From: Arthrobacter sp. StoSoilB20
GTDB lineage: Bacteria; Actinomycetota; Actinomycetes; Actinomycetales; Micrococcaceae
Direction of reading: 5' to 3'
DNA length: 64,000 nucleotides
NCBI RefSeq assembly: GCF_019977295.1
Contig: NZ_AP024651.1
Span: forward strand, 3,224,001 to 3,288,000
Numbering within the stretch: position 1 is the first letter of the stretch; each line of letters starts with the position of its first letter. A program made the position numbers and the translations under genes. A model generated the notes under the pieces. The model had not been told where the DNA came from, ran no database searches, and was given only the letters and a program-made list of their open reading frames with translations. Shown in pieces: positions 1 through 8,499 of this stretch.

Positions 1-392
1 ACTGTTGCGCCGGGGGCCACGTGGTGGATGACGTCGTCCCATGTCAAGGGATAATCCTCAGACAATAAGGTGACCATGTGCTCGGCACGGGTCAGCCGGG
101 CATCCTTGGACTTGGTGATTTCCTCCAGGAGACCCGCGTGTGAGGGATCATGCAGGTAGCTCAGCAGGTGGACGCTGATGCCTTGTTCGGTCCGGCAGGA
201 AATCTCCATGCCCGGAACAAAGGCAATGCCATGTTCGCGGGCGGCTGCAGCGGCCGGATCCCAGCCATCGGTGGAATCGTGGTCCGTCAGCGCCACCGCG
301 TCCAGGCCCGCGGCAACAGCAGAAATGATCACCCCCGCCGGGGTCTCGGTTCCGTCGGAAACATTGGAGTGCGCATGCAGGTCTATCCTCAC
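1..392 (-). CDS. PHP domain metal-dependent phosphoesterase (3' end beyond window)
   Basis: Translation from the GTG at 392 gives the N-terminal 130 residues of a PHP-domain protein; the rest lies off the left edge. The PHP metal-binding motifs are visible: HAH at residues 6-8, the TDHD motif at 36-39, and the conserved Glu of GMEIS at residue 63. The family includes metal-dependent phosphoesterases of the YciV/TrpH type, some acting on 3'-phosphonucleotides or short oligoribonucleotides; the substrate here cannot be told. The gene diverges from the aminopeptidase P gene at 473, leaving about 80 bases for both promoters. The start was chosen because the PHP fold normally begins within a few residues of the first HxH. 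Confidence 0.85.
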   Translation of the reverse strand, partial: MRIDLHAHSNVSDGTETPAGVIISAVAAGLDAVALTDHDSTDGWDPAAAAAREHGIAFVPGMEISCRTEQGISVHLLSYLHDPSHAGLLEEITKSKDARLTRAEHMVTLLSEDYPLTWDDVIHHVAPGAT

Positions 393-472
393 TTTCCCAG
401 CCTAGGGGATGTGGGCCTTCTTGGCCGGTTGCGCCGTTGGCCTCCTCACCGAACTGGTGGGACGATGTAACG

Positions 473-2056
473 GTGAACGATGCTGAAAACACCCAAAACA
501 TGGATTCCTCAAATTCCCAGCCGCTGCAAGAGCGCGTCAACAACCGCTCACAGAGGCCCACATCGGATGCCTTCAAGGCATTCATGGCAAGCAATTGGGC
601 ACCGGCCCCGCAGGTGACCCCTGCGCGTGACGCCGTCGCAGACCATGCCGCCCGCCGCCGTCGTACCATCTCCGAACTGTTCAAGGGCGAACGGCTTGTT
701 GTCCCGGCGGGTCCCTTGAAGGTCCGCTCCAACGACTGCGACTACCGTTTCCGCCCGCACTCCGGATTCGCCCACCTCACCGGTTTGGGCCTTGACCACG
801 AGCCGGACGCCGTCCTGATCCTGGAGCCGGTGGCTGAAGGAAAGGGCGACGACGGCGGTCACCACACTGCCACGCTCTACTTCCGGCCGCTGGCCGGCCG
901 CGATACCGAACAGTTCTATGCGGACTCCCGCGCAGGCGAGTTCTGGATCGGCGCCCGCCCCACCCTGGCTGAGTTCGAAGCGCGCCTGGGCCTGCCCACC
1001 GCGCACATCTCCGAGCTGGAAATGGCCATCACCAAGAACGTTGGCGCCCCGGAGATTGGCGGCATCTCGATCCGCTTGGTCCGCAAGGTGGACGAGAACA
1101 TTGACGCACTGGTGGACACCGCTCGGTACAACACCGCCAAGGATCCCGAAAACCTGGACCTCGGCGAGCTCGACGCCCTTGATGAAAAGCTCAGTGAAGC
1201 ACTCTCCGAGCTGCGCCTGATCAAGGACGAATGGGAAATCGAACAGATGAAGGTCGCCGTGGCGGCCACCGTGGAGGGCTTCGCCGATGTTGTCCGTGCC
1301 CTGCCCCGTGCACTGACCCACAAGCGTGGCGAGCGCGTTGTTGAAGGCGCCTTCTTTGCCCGTGCCCGCGAGGAAGGCAATGAGCTCGGCTACGACACCA
1401 TTGCAGCCTCAGGGAACAACGCCACGGTCCTCCACTGGAACCGCAACTCGGGTACCGTCAACGCCGGAGAGCTCCTGCTCCTGGATGCCGGCGTCGAGGC
1501 AGATTCCCTGTATACCGCAGATGTCACCCGCACGTTGCCTGCAACCGGCACGTTCACTGATATCCAGCGCAAGATCTACGAGGCCGTGCTGGACGCTGCC
1601 GACGCCGGATTCGCGGCTGCACAGCCGGGCGTGAAGTTCCGCGACATCCACACGGCCGCCACCACGGTCCTGGCCGAGCGCCTCGCCGAGTGGGGCTTGT
1701 TGCCTGTCTCCGTGGAAGAAGCCATCAGCCCCGAGGGCCAGCAGCACCGCCGGTGGATGCCGCACGGTACCAGCCACCACCTCGGCCTTGACGTGCACGA
1801 CTGCGCCCAGGCCAAGCGCGAGCTCTACCTCGACGGCATCCTCACCGAAGGCATGGTCTTCACGATCGAGCCTGGCCTCTACTTCAAGAACGAGGACCTT
1901 GCCATCCCCGAGGAGTACCGAGGAATCGGCGTCCGCATTGAAGACGACATCCTCATGACTGCTGATGGCCCCGTGAACCTCAGCGCCGCTTTGCCCCGCA
2001 AGGCAGAGGACGTCGAGGCGTGGATGGCAGGCATCTACCAGGACGCGCAGGGCTAA
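473..2056 (+). CDS. pepP: Xaa-Pro aminopeptidase (aminopeptidase P, M24B family)
   Basis: A 527-residue cytosolic metallopeptidase expected to remove N-terminal residues preceding proline. It has the AMP_N domain in the first half and the pita-bread M24 fold in the second. The five metal ligands are visible in order: the Asp of LLLLDAG, the Asp of YTADVTR, the His of HGTSHHLGLDVHD, the Glu of FTIEPG and the Glu of VRIEDD. In-frame starts are TTG 437, GTG 473 and ATG 500. GTG 473 is preferred because a purine-rich stretch lies upstream and the N-terminus (VNDAENT) looks like that of relatives; this choice is not certain. A strong hairpin follows the stop. Confidence 0.93.
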   Translation: MNDAENTQNMDSSNSQPLQERVNNRSQRPTSDAFKAFMASNWAPAPQVTPARDAVADHAARRRRTISELFKGERLVVPAGPLKVRSNDCDYRFRPHSGFAHLTGLGLDHEPDAVLILEPVAEGKGDDGGHHTATLYFRPLAGRDTEQFYADSRAGEFWIGARPTLAEFEARLGLPTAHISELEMAITKNVGAPEIGGISIRLVRKVDENIDALVDTARYNTAKDPENLDLGELDALDEKLSEALSELRLIKDEWEIEQMKVAVAATVEGFADVVRALPRALTHKRGERVVEGAFFARAREEGNELGYDTIAASGNNATVLHWNRNSGTVNAGELLLLDAGVEADSLYTADVTRTLPATGTFTDIQRKIYEAVLDAADAGFAAAQPGVKFRDIHTAATTVLAERLAEWGLLPVSVEEAISPEGQQHRRWMPHGTSHHLGLDVHDCAQAKRELYLDGILTEGMVFTIEPGLYFKNEDLAIPEEYRGIGVRIEDDILMTADGPVNLSAALPRKAEDVEAWMAGIYQDAQG

Positions 2057-2080
2057 AGACCCTGCTCCAGTGCGCATAAA

Positions 2081-2113
2081 GGAAGGCCACCGGTTATCCG
2101 GTGGCCTTCCTTT
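2081..2113 (+). terminator. Rho-independent terminator after pepP
   Basis: A 13-bp inverted repeat (GGAAGGCCACCGG with its complement) around a TTAT loop, followed by TTT. It lies between the convergent pepP and stress-protein genes and may serve both directions. Confidence 0.85.
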
Positions 2114-2157
2114 GTGCTCTTGTACGCAGCCCTTGGGCGGGCCTGCCGGGTGATCGC

Positions 2158-2997
2158 CTAGTGCTTGGGCGAGCCTTCCGGGCCGGACTCCTGTCCGTCC
2201 TCCCGGGGCCCGTTCTGCGGCGGGTTCTGCCCTTCGGTGACGCGGACGCCGTACTGCGGACGGCCGTCCGGGAGGTCGGGATAGCGCACAGCCGCCGGTG
2301 CCGGGTTCTGCACGGGCTGTTGGGCGGCAGGGCCCGGTGTCCCGGCGGGTGCGTTCTGTCCCTGGGGAGCGCCAGCGGTGGACTCGGGACCGCGCTGGCC
2401 GTAGGGGTCGTTCCACGTGGAAGGCCGCTCAGGAGCTTGACCGGGTTGCTGCACCGGCGTGTTCTGCGGGTTGTAGTGGGTGGCCTGCGCCGTTGCTGCC
2501 TGTGCCGGGTTCATGGGCAGCTGCTGAAGCAAGCGGCGGGCTTCATGGGCGGCTTCCATGGCGACGATGACGTCATAATTTGTGGCCACCACTTGACTGG
2601 TGGACGTGAAGTCGCGCTTCCCACGCTGCGTGGCGTAGGTGACGATCCCGAACAACATGAAGAAGGCCGCACCCATCAGGACCGAGGTGATGATGGAGAA
2701 AGGGCCGCCTGCCGGGGTGAAGAAGGACAGCATCACACCCACGAAGAGGCCAAACCACATACCACTCAACGCTCCGGACAGCGCCACCCTCGGGTAGCTG
2801 AGGCGCCCGGTCACCCGTTCCACCATTTTGAGGTCATTGCCCACGATCGACACCAACTGCACCGGGAACTGCTGGTCAGCAAGGTAGTCCACCGCCTTCT
2901 GGGCATCCAAATACGAGGTGTATGAGCCCACGGTGTCGCCCTGGGGGACGCTGCGGGATTCCTCAACGGCTTTGGGACCACCAAAAATGTTAGACAT
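2158..2997 (-). CDS. General stress protein 17M-like membrane protein with Pro/Gln-rich tail
   Basis: A 279-residue protein. The N-terminal part (about 25-80, with SYLDAQKAVDYL) resembles the GSP17M/YflT general stress domain. Two hydrophobic segments follow (roughly 75-95 and 100-122), consistent with membrane insertion. The C-terminal 110 residues are a low-complexity tail rich in Pro, Gln, Gly and Ala, presumably disordered. Start ATG 2997 (MSNIFGG) is preferred; an upstream in-frame ATG would add six residues. It is divergent from the MgtE/CBS gene at 3074. The biochemical role of the family is not established; stress induction is known for the Bacillus member only. Confidence 0.8.
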   Translation of the reverse strand: MSNIFGGPKAVEESRSVPQGDTVGSYTSYLDAQKAVDYLADQQFPVQLVSIVGNDLKMVERVTGRLSYPRVALSGALSGMWFGLFVGVMLSFFTPAGGPFSIITSVLMGAAFFMLFGIVTYATQRGKRDFTSTSQVVATNYDVIVAMEAAHEARRLLQQLPMNPAQAATAQATHYNPQNTPVQQPGQAPERPSTWNDPYGQRGPESTAGAPQGQNAPAGTPGPAAQQPVQNPAPAAVRYPDLPDGRPQYGVRVTEGQNPPQNGPREDGQESGPEGSPKH

Positions 2998-3061
2998 AGC
3001 CCCATTGTGTCCCATGGACATGTGAACTGGCTGGAATTCAGCTAAAAGAGAGCAGACTCGG

Positions 3062-3067
3062 TAGCCT
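3062..3067 (+). promoter_or_regulatory. Probable -10 box of a leaderless mRNA (MgtE/CBS gene)
   Basis: TAGCCT fits TANNNT and ends six bases before the ATG at 3074, so transcription would start at or next to the start codon. No Shine-Dalgarno sequence lies between. A -35 match is not obvious. Confidence 0.5.
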
Positions 3068-3073
3068 GTAAAC

Positions 3074-4357
3074 ATGAGCACACATCCTTCACGCGTCTTT
3101 GTCGCGCGCCTGCTCGGCTTGGACGTCTTTGACCCTTTGGGTGATCGTTTGGGCCGCTTGCGCGACGTCGTGGTGCTCTCCCGCGGGACCCGGGGCGCTC
3201 CGCACGTGGTGGGCATCGTGGTGGAGGTACCGGGCAAGAAACGCGTCTTCGTGCCCATGACGCGCATTACCTCAATCGACCAGACGCAGATCATCTGCAC
3301 AGGCTTGGTCAATCTGCGCCGCTTCGAGCAGCGCGGCGCGGAAACACTGGTGGTTGCCGAGATGTTCGACCGCCGTGTGACGTTGGCGGATGGTTCCGGC
3401 GACGCCACCATCGAGGACATCGCCATGGACCAGCACCGGTCCAAGGACTGGTTTGTCAGCAAGCTGTTCGTGCGCCGGGGCCACTCGTTGTCGCCCCTGA
3501 GCAGGCTCCGCCGGAACGAAACGTTGATCATTGACTGGGCTGACGCCCAGACCGGGGCCCACAACGAACCCCAGGCAGCAACCCAGTTCGTGGCAACACA
3601 CGAGGACCTTAAGCCTGCCGACTTCGCCGAGGCCCTCCAGGAGATGAGCGACAAACGCCGCTTCGAGGTAGCCAGCGAACTCCAGGACGAGCGCCTTGCC
3701 GACGTCCTCCAGGAGCTCCCGGAAGACGACCAAGTGGAGATCCTCTCAGCCCTGGATGTGGAGCGCGCAGCCGACGTCCTCGAAGAGATGGACCCAGACG
3801 ACGCCGCCGACCTCCTGGCCGAGCTCCCCTCCGCCCAGGCAGAGGAACTGCTCCAGCTCATGGAACCCCAGGAAGCAGAGGACGTCCGCCGCCTCCTGGA
3901 GTACGACGAAGACACCGCCGGCGGTCTGATGACCCCGGTCCCGGTCATCCTCCCGCCCGAAGCAACTGTTGCCGAAGCATTGGCCCACGTCCGCCGCGAA
4001 GAACTTTCCCCGGCGCTGGCCTCTTCCATCTTCATCGCACGGCCGCCTTTGGAGACACCCACGGGCCGATTCCTGGGCGTAGTGCATATCCAGCAGCTTT
4101 TACGTTTCCCGCCACCGGAACCGCTGGGCAACCTCGTGGACAAAAACCTCGAACCGTTGTCGGACCAGGCCCACATCAGCGAAGTTGCCCGGACCTTGGC
4201 CACCTACAACCTCAATTCCCTTCCAGTCGTCGATGACGACGGCCGCCTTGTCGGGGCGGTGACTGTTGATGACGTGCTGGATCACCTGTTGCCGGATGAC
4301 TGGCGAGCCCATGAGGACGACGCCCCTATAAGGAAACTTGGAGGCCGCATTGGCTGA
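3074..4357 (+). CDS. Soluble MgtE N-domain / CBS-pair protein
   Basis: A 427-residue protein with three parts: an N-terminal PRC-barrel-like region (about 5-160), an MgtE intracellular N domain of repeated helices (about 195-285, including LQELPEDDQVEIL and LEEMDPDDAADLL), and two CBS motifs (about 290-410; second one near LPVVDDDGRLVGAVTVDDVL). In MgtE magnesium channels these domains sense Mg2+ and gate a C-terminal membrane pore; here the pore is absent, so the protein cannot be a channel itself. A membrane-less protein of this kind also lies near sigE in mycobacteria. It overlaps the DUF1003 gene by eight bases, which suggests coupled translation. A regulatory or Mg2+-sensing role is inference. 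Confidence 0.85.
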   Translation: MSTHPSRVFVARLLGLDVFDPLGDRLGRLRDVVVLSRGTRGAPHVVGIVVEVPGKKRVFVPMTRITSIDQTQIICTGLVNLRRFEQRGAETLVVAEMFDRRVTLADGSGDATIEDIAMDQHRSKDWFVSKLFVRRGHSLSPLSRLRRNETLIIDWADAQTGAHNEPQAATQFVATHEDLKPADFAEALQEMSDKRRFEVASELQDERLADVLQELPEDDQVEILSALDVERAADVLEEMDPDDAADLLAELPSAQAEELLQLMEPQEAEDVRRLLEYDEDTAGGLMTPVPVILPPEATVAEALAHVRREELSPALASSIFIARPPLETPTGRFLGVVHIQQLLRFPPPEPLGNLVDKNLEPLSDQAHISEVARTLATYNLNSLPVVDDDGRLVGAVTVDDVLDHLLPDDWRAHEDDAPIRKLGGRIG

Positions 4358-5066
4358 TAACAACGCCACCCGATCCCCCAAGTCGCCGGGACGCTCCAGC
4401 AGCAGCCTTGACACGCCACTGAGCGGCCGCCAGCGGATCCTGCCGAAGTTCTCTCCCAACCCGGACGCATTCGGGAACGCAACGGAAGGTTTCGCCCGCT
4501 TCATGGGGACGCCGACCTTCCTGGTCTACATGACCATCTTTTGTGTCTTCTGGCTGGTCTGGAACACGTTCGCGCCCACGGAGTGGCAGTTCGACCGGAT
4601 GGAGCTGGGCTTCACCCTGCTGACCCTCATGTTGTCGCTCCAGGCCTCCTATGCCGCTCCCCTGCTGCTCCTGGCCCAAAACCGCCAGGATGACCGCGAC
4701 CGCGTCTCCCTCCAGCAGGACCGCCAGCGTGCCGAACGGAACCTGTCCGATACCGAGTACCTGACCCGGGAACTGGCCTCGCTGCGCATCGCCCTGCGCG
4801 AAGTAGCCACCCGTGACTACGTCCGCGCCGAACTCCGCAGCCTCCTGGAGGACATCATTGATGCCCAGGAAGAGCTGCGCGAGAACGATGCCGGTGATGG
4901 AACTGAGTCTCCCGGCGAGAAGGTCAAGGACAAACTCAAGGACAAACGGGACAAGTCCCGCGGTCCCCGCACGCAACAGATCCCCAAAGTCCGTCAGCCG
5001 CGGCCCACTGGGCCACAACACTCCACGGCAAAACCCTCGCCTGAAACCCCTGAAAGCCGGGCTTGA
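4350..5066 (+). CDS. DUF1003 membrane protein
   Basis: A 238-residue DUF1003 protein. Two transmembrane helices are visible (about residues 52-74 and 85-108; the second contains LLTLMLSLQASYAAP and ends at the family's LAQNRQDDRDR motif), followed by a charged, probably coiled-coil region and a lysine-rich C-terminal tail. Start TTG 4350 is preferred because GGAG sits six bases upstream; an in-frame TTG at 4338 lacks this. It overlaps the 3' end of the MgtE/CBS gene and ends five bases before mrp, so the three genes probably form one operon. The function of DUF1003 is unknown. Confidence 0.85.
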   Translation: MADNNATRSPKSPGRSSSSLDTPLSGRQRILPKFSPNPDAFGNATEGFARFMGTPTFLVYMTIFCVFWLVWNTFAPTEWQFDRMELGFTLLTLMLSLQASYAAPLLLLAQNRQDDRDRVSLQQDRQRAERNLSDTEYLTRELASLRIALREVATRDYVRAELRSLLEDIIDAQEELRENDAGDGTESPGEKVKDKLKDKRDKSRGPRTQQIPKVRQPRPTGPQHSTAKPSPETPESRA

Positions 5067-5070
5067 GAAC

Positions 5071-6198
5071 ATGAGCGCCCCATCTGCCGAGGAGCTCCAT
5101 GCTGCCCTGGCAACCGTCATCGATCCCGAACTCCGCCGCCCGATCACCGAGCTCGGGATGGTGGAATCGGTCTCCTCCGACCACACCGGGACCGTTAGCG
5201 TCGCTGTCCTGCTGACCATCGCCGGTTGTCCCCTTCGGGAGACCATCACCCAGGACGCCACTGCGGCTCTGTCCAAACTCGACGGCGTCACGGCCGTGGA
5301 CGTGGAACTGAAGGTCATGACCCCGGCCCAACGCGAGGCACTGAAGAAACAGCTCCGCGGACCAGGCGGCCAGCGCGGCATACCCTTTACCAAGCCGGGG
5401 TCCCTGACCAAGGTTTACGCCGTAGCAAGCGGCAAGGGCGGCGTAGGCAAGTCCTCGGTCACCGTCAACCTGGCTTGTGCCTTGGCCGCCCAGGGTCTTC
5501 GCGTGGGCATAGTTGACGCCGACGTCCATGGTTTCTCTGTTCCCGCCCTGATGGGCATCACGCAAAAGCCCACCCAGGTGGATGACATGATCCTGCCGCC
5601 GGTGGCCTATGGCGTCAAGGTCATCTCCATTGGGATGTTCGTGGCAGGCAACCAGCCGGTGGCCTGGCGTGGTCCCATGCTGCACAGGGCACTGGAGCAG
5701 TTCCTCACCGACGTCTATTTTGGCGATCTGGATGCCCTTTTCCTCGACCTGCCGCCCGGGACGGGTGACATCGCCATTTCCGTGGCCCAGCTCCTGCCCA
5801 ACGCCGAGATCCTTGTGGTGACCACCCCCCAGGCTGCTGCTGCCGACGTCGCCGAGCGTGCCGGAACCATCGCGACGCAGACCGGGCAGAAGGTGGCCGG
5901 GGTGATCGAGAACATGTCGTTCCTGGAAATGCCCGACGGCGGCAGGATGGAATTGTTCGGAAGCGGCGGCGGTGCCATCCTGGCGGAGCGCTTGAGCGCC
6001 GCAGTCGGCGGCAATGTTCCTCTACTTGGCCAGATCCCCTTGGACATCCGGCTGAGGGAAGGCGGCGATGCCGGGAACCCGGTGGTCTTGGCCGCCCCGG
6101 AAACGGCCGCAGCGAAGGCCATGCAGCACATCGCCTCGGGCCTTGCATCCCGGCCGCGGGGATTGTCGGGATTGTCGCTGGGCATCGAACCCCGCTAG
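5071..6198 (+). CDS. mrp: Mrp/ApbC family P-loop ATPase, Fe-S cluster carrier type
   Basis: A 375-residue protein. It has an N-terminal MIP18/DUF59 domain (about 5-85), then a ParA-like ATPase with deviant Walker A ASGKGGVGKSS near residue 115 and the DLPPGTGD motif. Family members bind and transfer Fe-S clusters. The CxxC pair usual near the ENMS motif of proteobacterial Mrp is replaced here by EMPDGG, so cluster binding through those cysteines is not possible; other actinobacterial homologues also appear to lack it. Start ATG 5071 follows the DUF1003 stop by four bases and places the DUF59 domain at the N-terminus. It is convergent with tatB. Confidence 0.9.
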   Translation: MSAPSAEELHAALATVIDPELRRPITELGMVESVSSDHTGTVSVAVLLTIAGCPLRETITQDATAALSKLDGVTAVDVELKVMTPAQREALKKQLRGPGGQRGIPFTKPGSLTKVYAVASGKGGVGKSSVTVNLACALAAQGLRVGIVDADVHGFSVPALMGITQKPTQVDDMILPPVAYGVKVISIGMFVAGNQPVAWRGPMLHRALEQFLTDVYFGDLDALFLDLPPGTGDIAISVAQLLPNAEILVVTTPQAAAADVAERAGTIATQTGQKVAGVIENMSFLEMPDGGRMELFGSGGGAILAERLSAAVGGNVPLLGQIPLDIRLREGGDAGNPVVLAAPETAAAKAMQHIASGLASRPRGLSGLSLGIEPR

Positions 6199-6203
6199 GA
6201 CCT

Positions 6204-6252
6204 GTGTCCGCAGTCAGGCGACCGTTTCCTGGTGTCCGCAGTCAGGTGACCG
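6204..6252. repeat. Two near-identical 21-bp direct repeats between mrp and tatB
   Basis: The unit starting GTGTCCGCAGTCAGG occurs at 6204-6224 and 6232-6252, differing at one base and spaced 28 bp apart start to start. It lies in the convergent mrp/tatB gap and does not form an obvious hairpin with itself. Confidence 0.8.
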
Positions 6253-6284
6253 CCGCCCCTGTTCGCCTCAGGGAATGGCTCTGA

Positions 6285-6686
6285 TCAGGTCGCTTCGGTA
6301 TCGAAGGGCGCAGCTTCGCCTTCTGCAAGCCGCTCAATCACCCTGGCGGGAGCCTTTGGCTTGGTCTCGACCGATGCTGCGGCGGCTGCCGTAGCGGCCA
6401 CGGCGGGCGCTCCGGCGCTCACTGGCTTGGTGTCGTCATCCAGCAGCGCATCCTTGATGATGCGACGCGGATCGTACTGGCGCGGATCGTACTTTTTCCA
6501 GTCGACCTCATCGATGTCGATGCCGACTTCTTCCTTGATCTGCTCACGCGCACCGGAAGCCATCCGCCGGACTTCCTTGACCAAGTTGGCAAGCTTTTGA
6601 GTGTATTCGGGCAAACGGCTGGGACCGATGACGAGTACGCCGATAATCAGAAGGAGTATGAACTCCGGGCCGTTGATTCCAAACAC
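6285..6686 (-). CDS. tatB: Sec-independent protein translocase TatB
   Basis: A 133-residue TatB. The short N-terminal transmembrane helix (about 7-21, FILLLIIGVLVIGPSRLPE) with the conserved Glu at residue 8 and the GPSRLPEY hinge is followed by an amphipathic helix and a variable Ala/Pro-rich tail. TatB works with TatC and TatA to export folded proteins. Start GTG 6686 is chosen because the family begins MFGIN; the frame is open further upstream but would precede the helix with unrelated sequence. It is the third gene of a sigE-anti-sigma-tatB run. Confidence 0.9.
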   Translation of the reverse strand: MFGINGPEFILLLIIGVLVIGPSRLPEYTQKLANLVKEVRRMASGAREQIKEEVGIDIDEVDWKKYDPRQYDPRRIIKDALLDDDTKPVSAGAPAVAATAAAAASVETKPKAPARVIERLAEGEAAPFDTEAT

Positions 6687-6717
6687 GCTACGAAGATTAC
6701 CTTGTCTGTGGTGCCGC

Positions 6718-7629
6718 TCATAAACCAGCGGGACGGAGAAGGGTCTGGAGCCCACGCAGCAGTCGCGCGTACCAGGCCTCGGTTCCTTCGTTGGGGTGTG
6801 AAGCTGCCATGGATTCGCCTGCCCTGACGATTTCAGGAACGGCGTCATCCGCGGCATCGGCTGGGAGGTCGGAGACGTAGCTGATCACGGCCGCAGGCAT
6901 GGTGTAGACGGCCTTCCAGGGGCTCCCCTGCGTGACAGATAACCGCGCGGACGTGGTGGTGCCCTGCCCGGACTGGGCGGCTGGCAGGTGCTCCTCCACG
7001 ATCGTGGCGTAGTGGCCGTTGTTTTCCAGCCTGATCTCCACTGCAGGGTGGCCGTTGTACATGGTGCTGTGGGCAGAGACCACGGTGAAGCCCATCCCCG
7101 CAAGCTCAGGGCATGCCCACCCTTCTTCCCGCAGGGCATCCAGTTGGGCAGCGTCCAGGCTGACCGTGCTCCCTGCCCGGAACGTGGGGCCCGCCATGCT
7201 TCCCACAGGGTTTCCCGTCCAGGCTCCGGCGAGGGCACCGACGTCGCTGCCGGCGCTCAGTTGGGGAACGTCGTTGCCGGCCACGACGTAGGCCGACAAC
7301 GCCAGGGCGCCGGCGCTGACAGCCAAAGTACCGGCCGCAGCTGCGGCAACGCGAAGTCCACGGCGCATTTCGCCTGGCGTTGACCTGGCCTCCAGATGTT
7401 CATCCGGCTCGTTGGCGAGGCGTTCAGTATGCTGAATCAGCCGCGTGGCAAGATCCTGGCTGGCTTCGGGCACCGAAGCGCCCCGTAGGCGTTCAAGGTA
7501 CTGCCGTTCCCGGCGAAGGGCACTGCGGCACTCAGCGCATTCCCGGACATGATCGGGATTTCGTGTGTGGCGCAGGGCAGCCAGCTTGTGCCGGGAAAAC
7601 AGTCCCGGACGGCGGGGATGTCGAGGCAT
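6718..7629 (-). CDS. rseA: Anti-sigma factor for SigE (zinc-finger type)
   Basis: A 303-residue protein. The ZAS zinc motif HxxxCxxC is visible at H27, C31 and C34. It is followed by a helical region, one hydrophobic segment near 105-128 that could span the membrane, and a C-terminal extracytoplasmic domain. Such proteins hold an ECF sigma factor inactive until stress or redox change releases it. The gene starts seven bases after sigE stops, which fixes its partner as SigE. It is far longer than mycobacterial RseA because of the C-terminal domain. How its signal is sensed is not visible; the protease gene htrA found nearby in mycobacteria is missing here. Confidence 0.87.
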   Translation of the reverse strand: MPRHPRRPGLFSRHKLAALRHTRNPDHVRECAECRSALRRERQYLERLRGASVPEASQDLATRLIQHTERLANEPDEHLEARSTPGEMRRGLRVAAAAAGTLAVSAGALALSAYVVAGNDVPQLSAGSDVGALAGAWTGNPVGSMAGPTFRAGSTVSLDAAQLDALREEGWACPELAGMGFTVVSAHSTMYNGHPAVEIRLENNGHYATIVEEHLPAAQSGQGTTTSARLSVTQGSPWKAVYTMPAAVISYVSDLPADAADDAVPEIVRAGESMAASHPNEGTEAWYARLLRGLQTLLRPAGL

Positions 7630-7636
7630 CGACGTC

Positions 7637-8260
7637 CTAGAGGATACTTGCGATGCGCGGCATCTTCAGGCGTGGCTTGCGGGCCTCTGCCGGACGGGGA
7701 TCGCGGTGGGCAAGCTTCTCGCGCAGCATGGTCCTGCCGCGGTGGATGCGGGACCTGACGGTTCCCAGCTTCACACCCAACGCCTCTGCGACCTCGTCAT
7801 AGGAGAGGCCTTCAAGGTCGCACAGCACGACGGCGGCGCGGAAGTCAGGCGGCAGTTCTTCCAAAGCACGCTGGACATCCAGGTCAAGATTGTTGTGTTC
7901 AAAGCTCTGTTCGGGCCCCGGTTCGCGGCCAGGCAGGCGGGAATCGGCGTCTTCGGCAAGGGCATCGAACCGGATCCGGCTCTTGCGACGGGCCTGGTCC
8001 AGGAACAGGTTGGTGGTGATGCGGTGCAACCAGCCGTCCAATGTCCCCGGTTTGAAGTTCTCGAGTGAACGGAAAACCCGGACAAAGACCTCCTGCGTAA
8101 GGTCTTCGGCGTCGAATTTGTTGCCCGTCAAGCGATAGGCGAGGCGATAAACCTTGGCGGAGTGGTTGGAAACCACTTCCTCCCAGCTGGGCATGACCCA
8201 GTCGGCAACGCCCTCAATGCTCTCCGATGTTTGGACTGGCGCAGCATGCGATGCCGGCAT
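7637..8260 (-). CDS. sigE: ECF RNA polymerase sigma factor SigE
   Basis: A 207-residue sigma-70 factor with region 2 (about 30-100; [14 protein letters not shown] and [16 protein letters not shown]) and region 4 (about 128-180; [28 protein letters not shown], an HTH). In mycobacteria and relatives SigE controls the envelope and heat stress response. Start ATG 8260 has GGGGAG about eight bases upstream. The frame does not continue into the long N-terminal extension reported for some mycobacterial SigE proteins. It is first in an operon with its anti-sigma factor and divergent from the O-methyltransferase, an order shared with mycobacteria. Confidence 0.92.
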   Translation of the reverse strand: MPASHAAPVQTSESIEGVADWVMPSWEEVVSNHSAKVYRLAYRLTGNKFDAEDLTQEVFVRVFRSLENFKPGTLDGWLHRITTNLFLDQARRKSRIRFDALAEDADSRLPGREPGPEQSFEHNNLDLDVQRALEELPPDFRAAVVLCDLEGLSYDEVAEALGVKLGTVRSRIHRGRTMLREKLAHRDPRPAEARKPRLKMPRIASIL

Positions 8261-8499
8261 CGTCCACTCCCCTCAAAATGTTGTTCACCGAGTCCTTCGG
8301 CGCCGGCTGCCTCATGGGTGGCCGGAGCAATATCATCCCAAGGTTGTCTGGGAATTTCCTGACTGGTGCTGGTTTTTCCCGCAGGGCTGAAAACTGTCCC
8401 GGACACAAGGGCCGGGGCGGCCGTCCAACAGCGGCTTTCCCGGTGCTTACACAGTAGTCTTGGTACAACCACCCCTACCCGCGGAAAGCGAAACCCTTC

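Noticed and set aside
148..732. A long open frame on the minus strand over the PHP/pepP divergent region
   Set aside because: It is a shadow of pepP and the PHP gene in a GC-rich genome, with no ribosome binding site or recognisable domain.
2158..4203. An extended 681-codon minus-strand frame that includes the stress protein
   Set aside because: Everything upstream of 2997 is antisense to the MgtE/CBS gene and has Arg/Ser-rich shadow composition. The stress protein has its own start.
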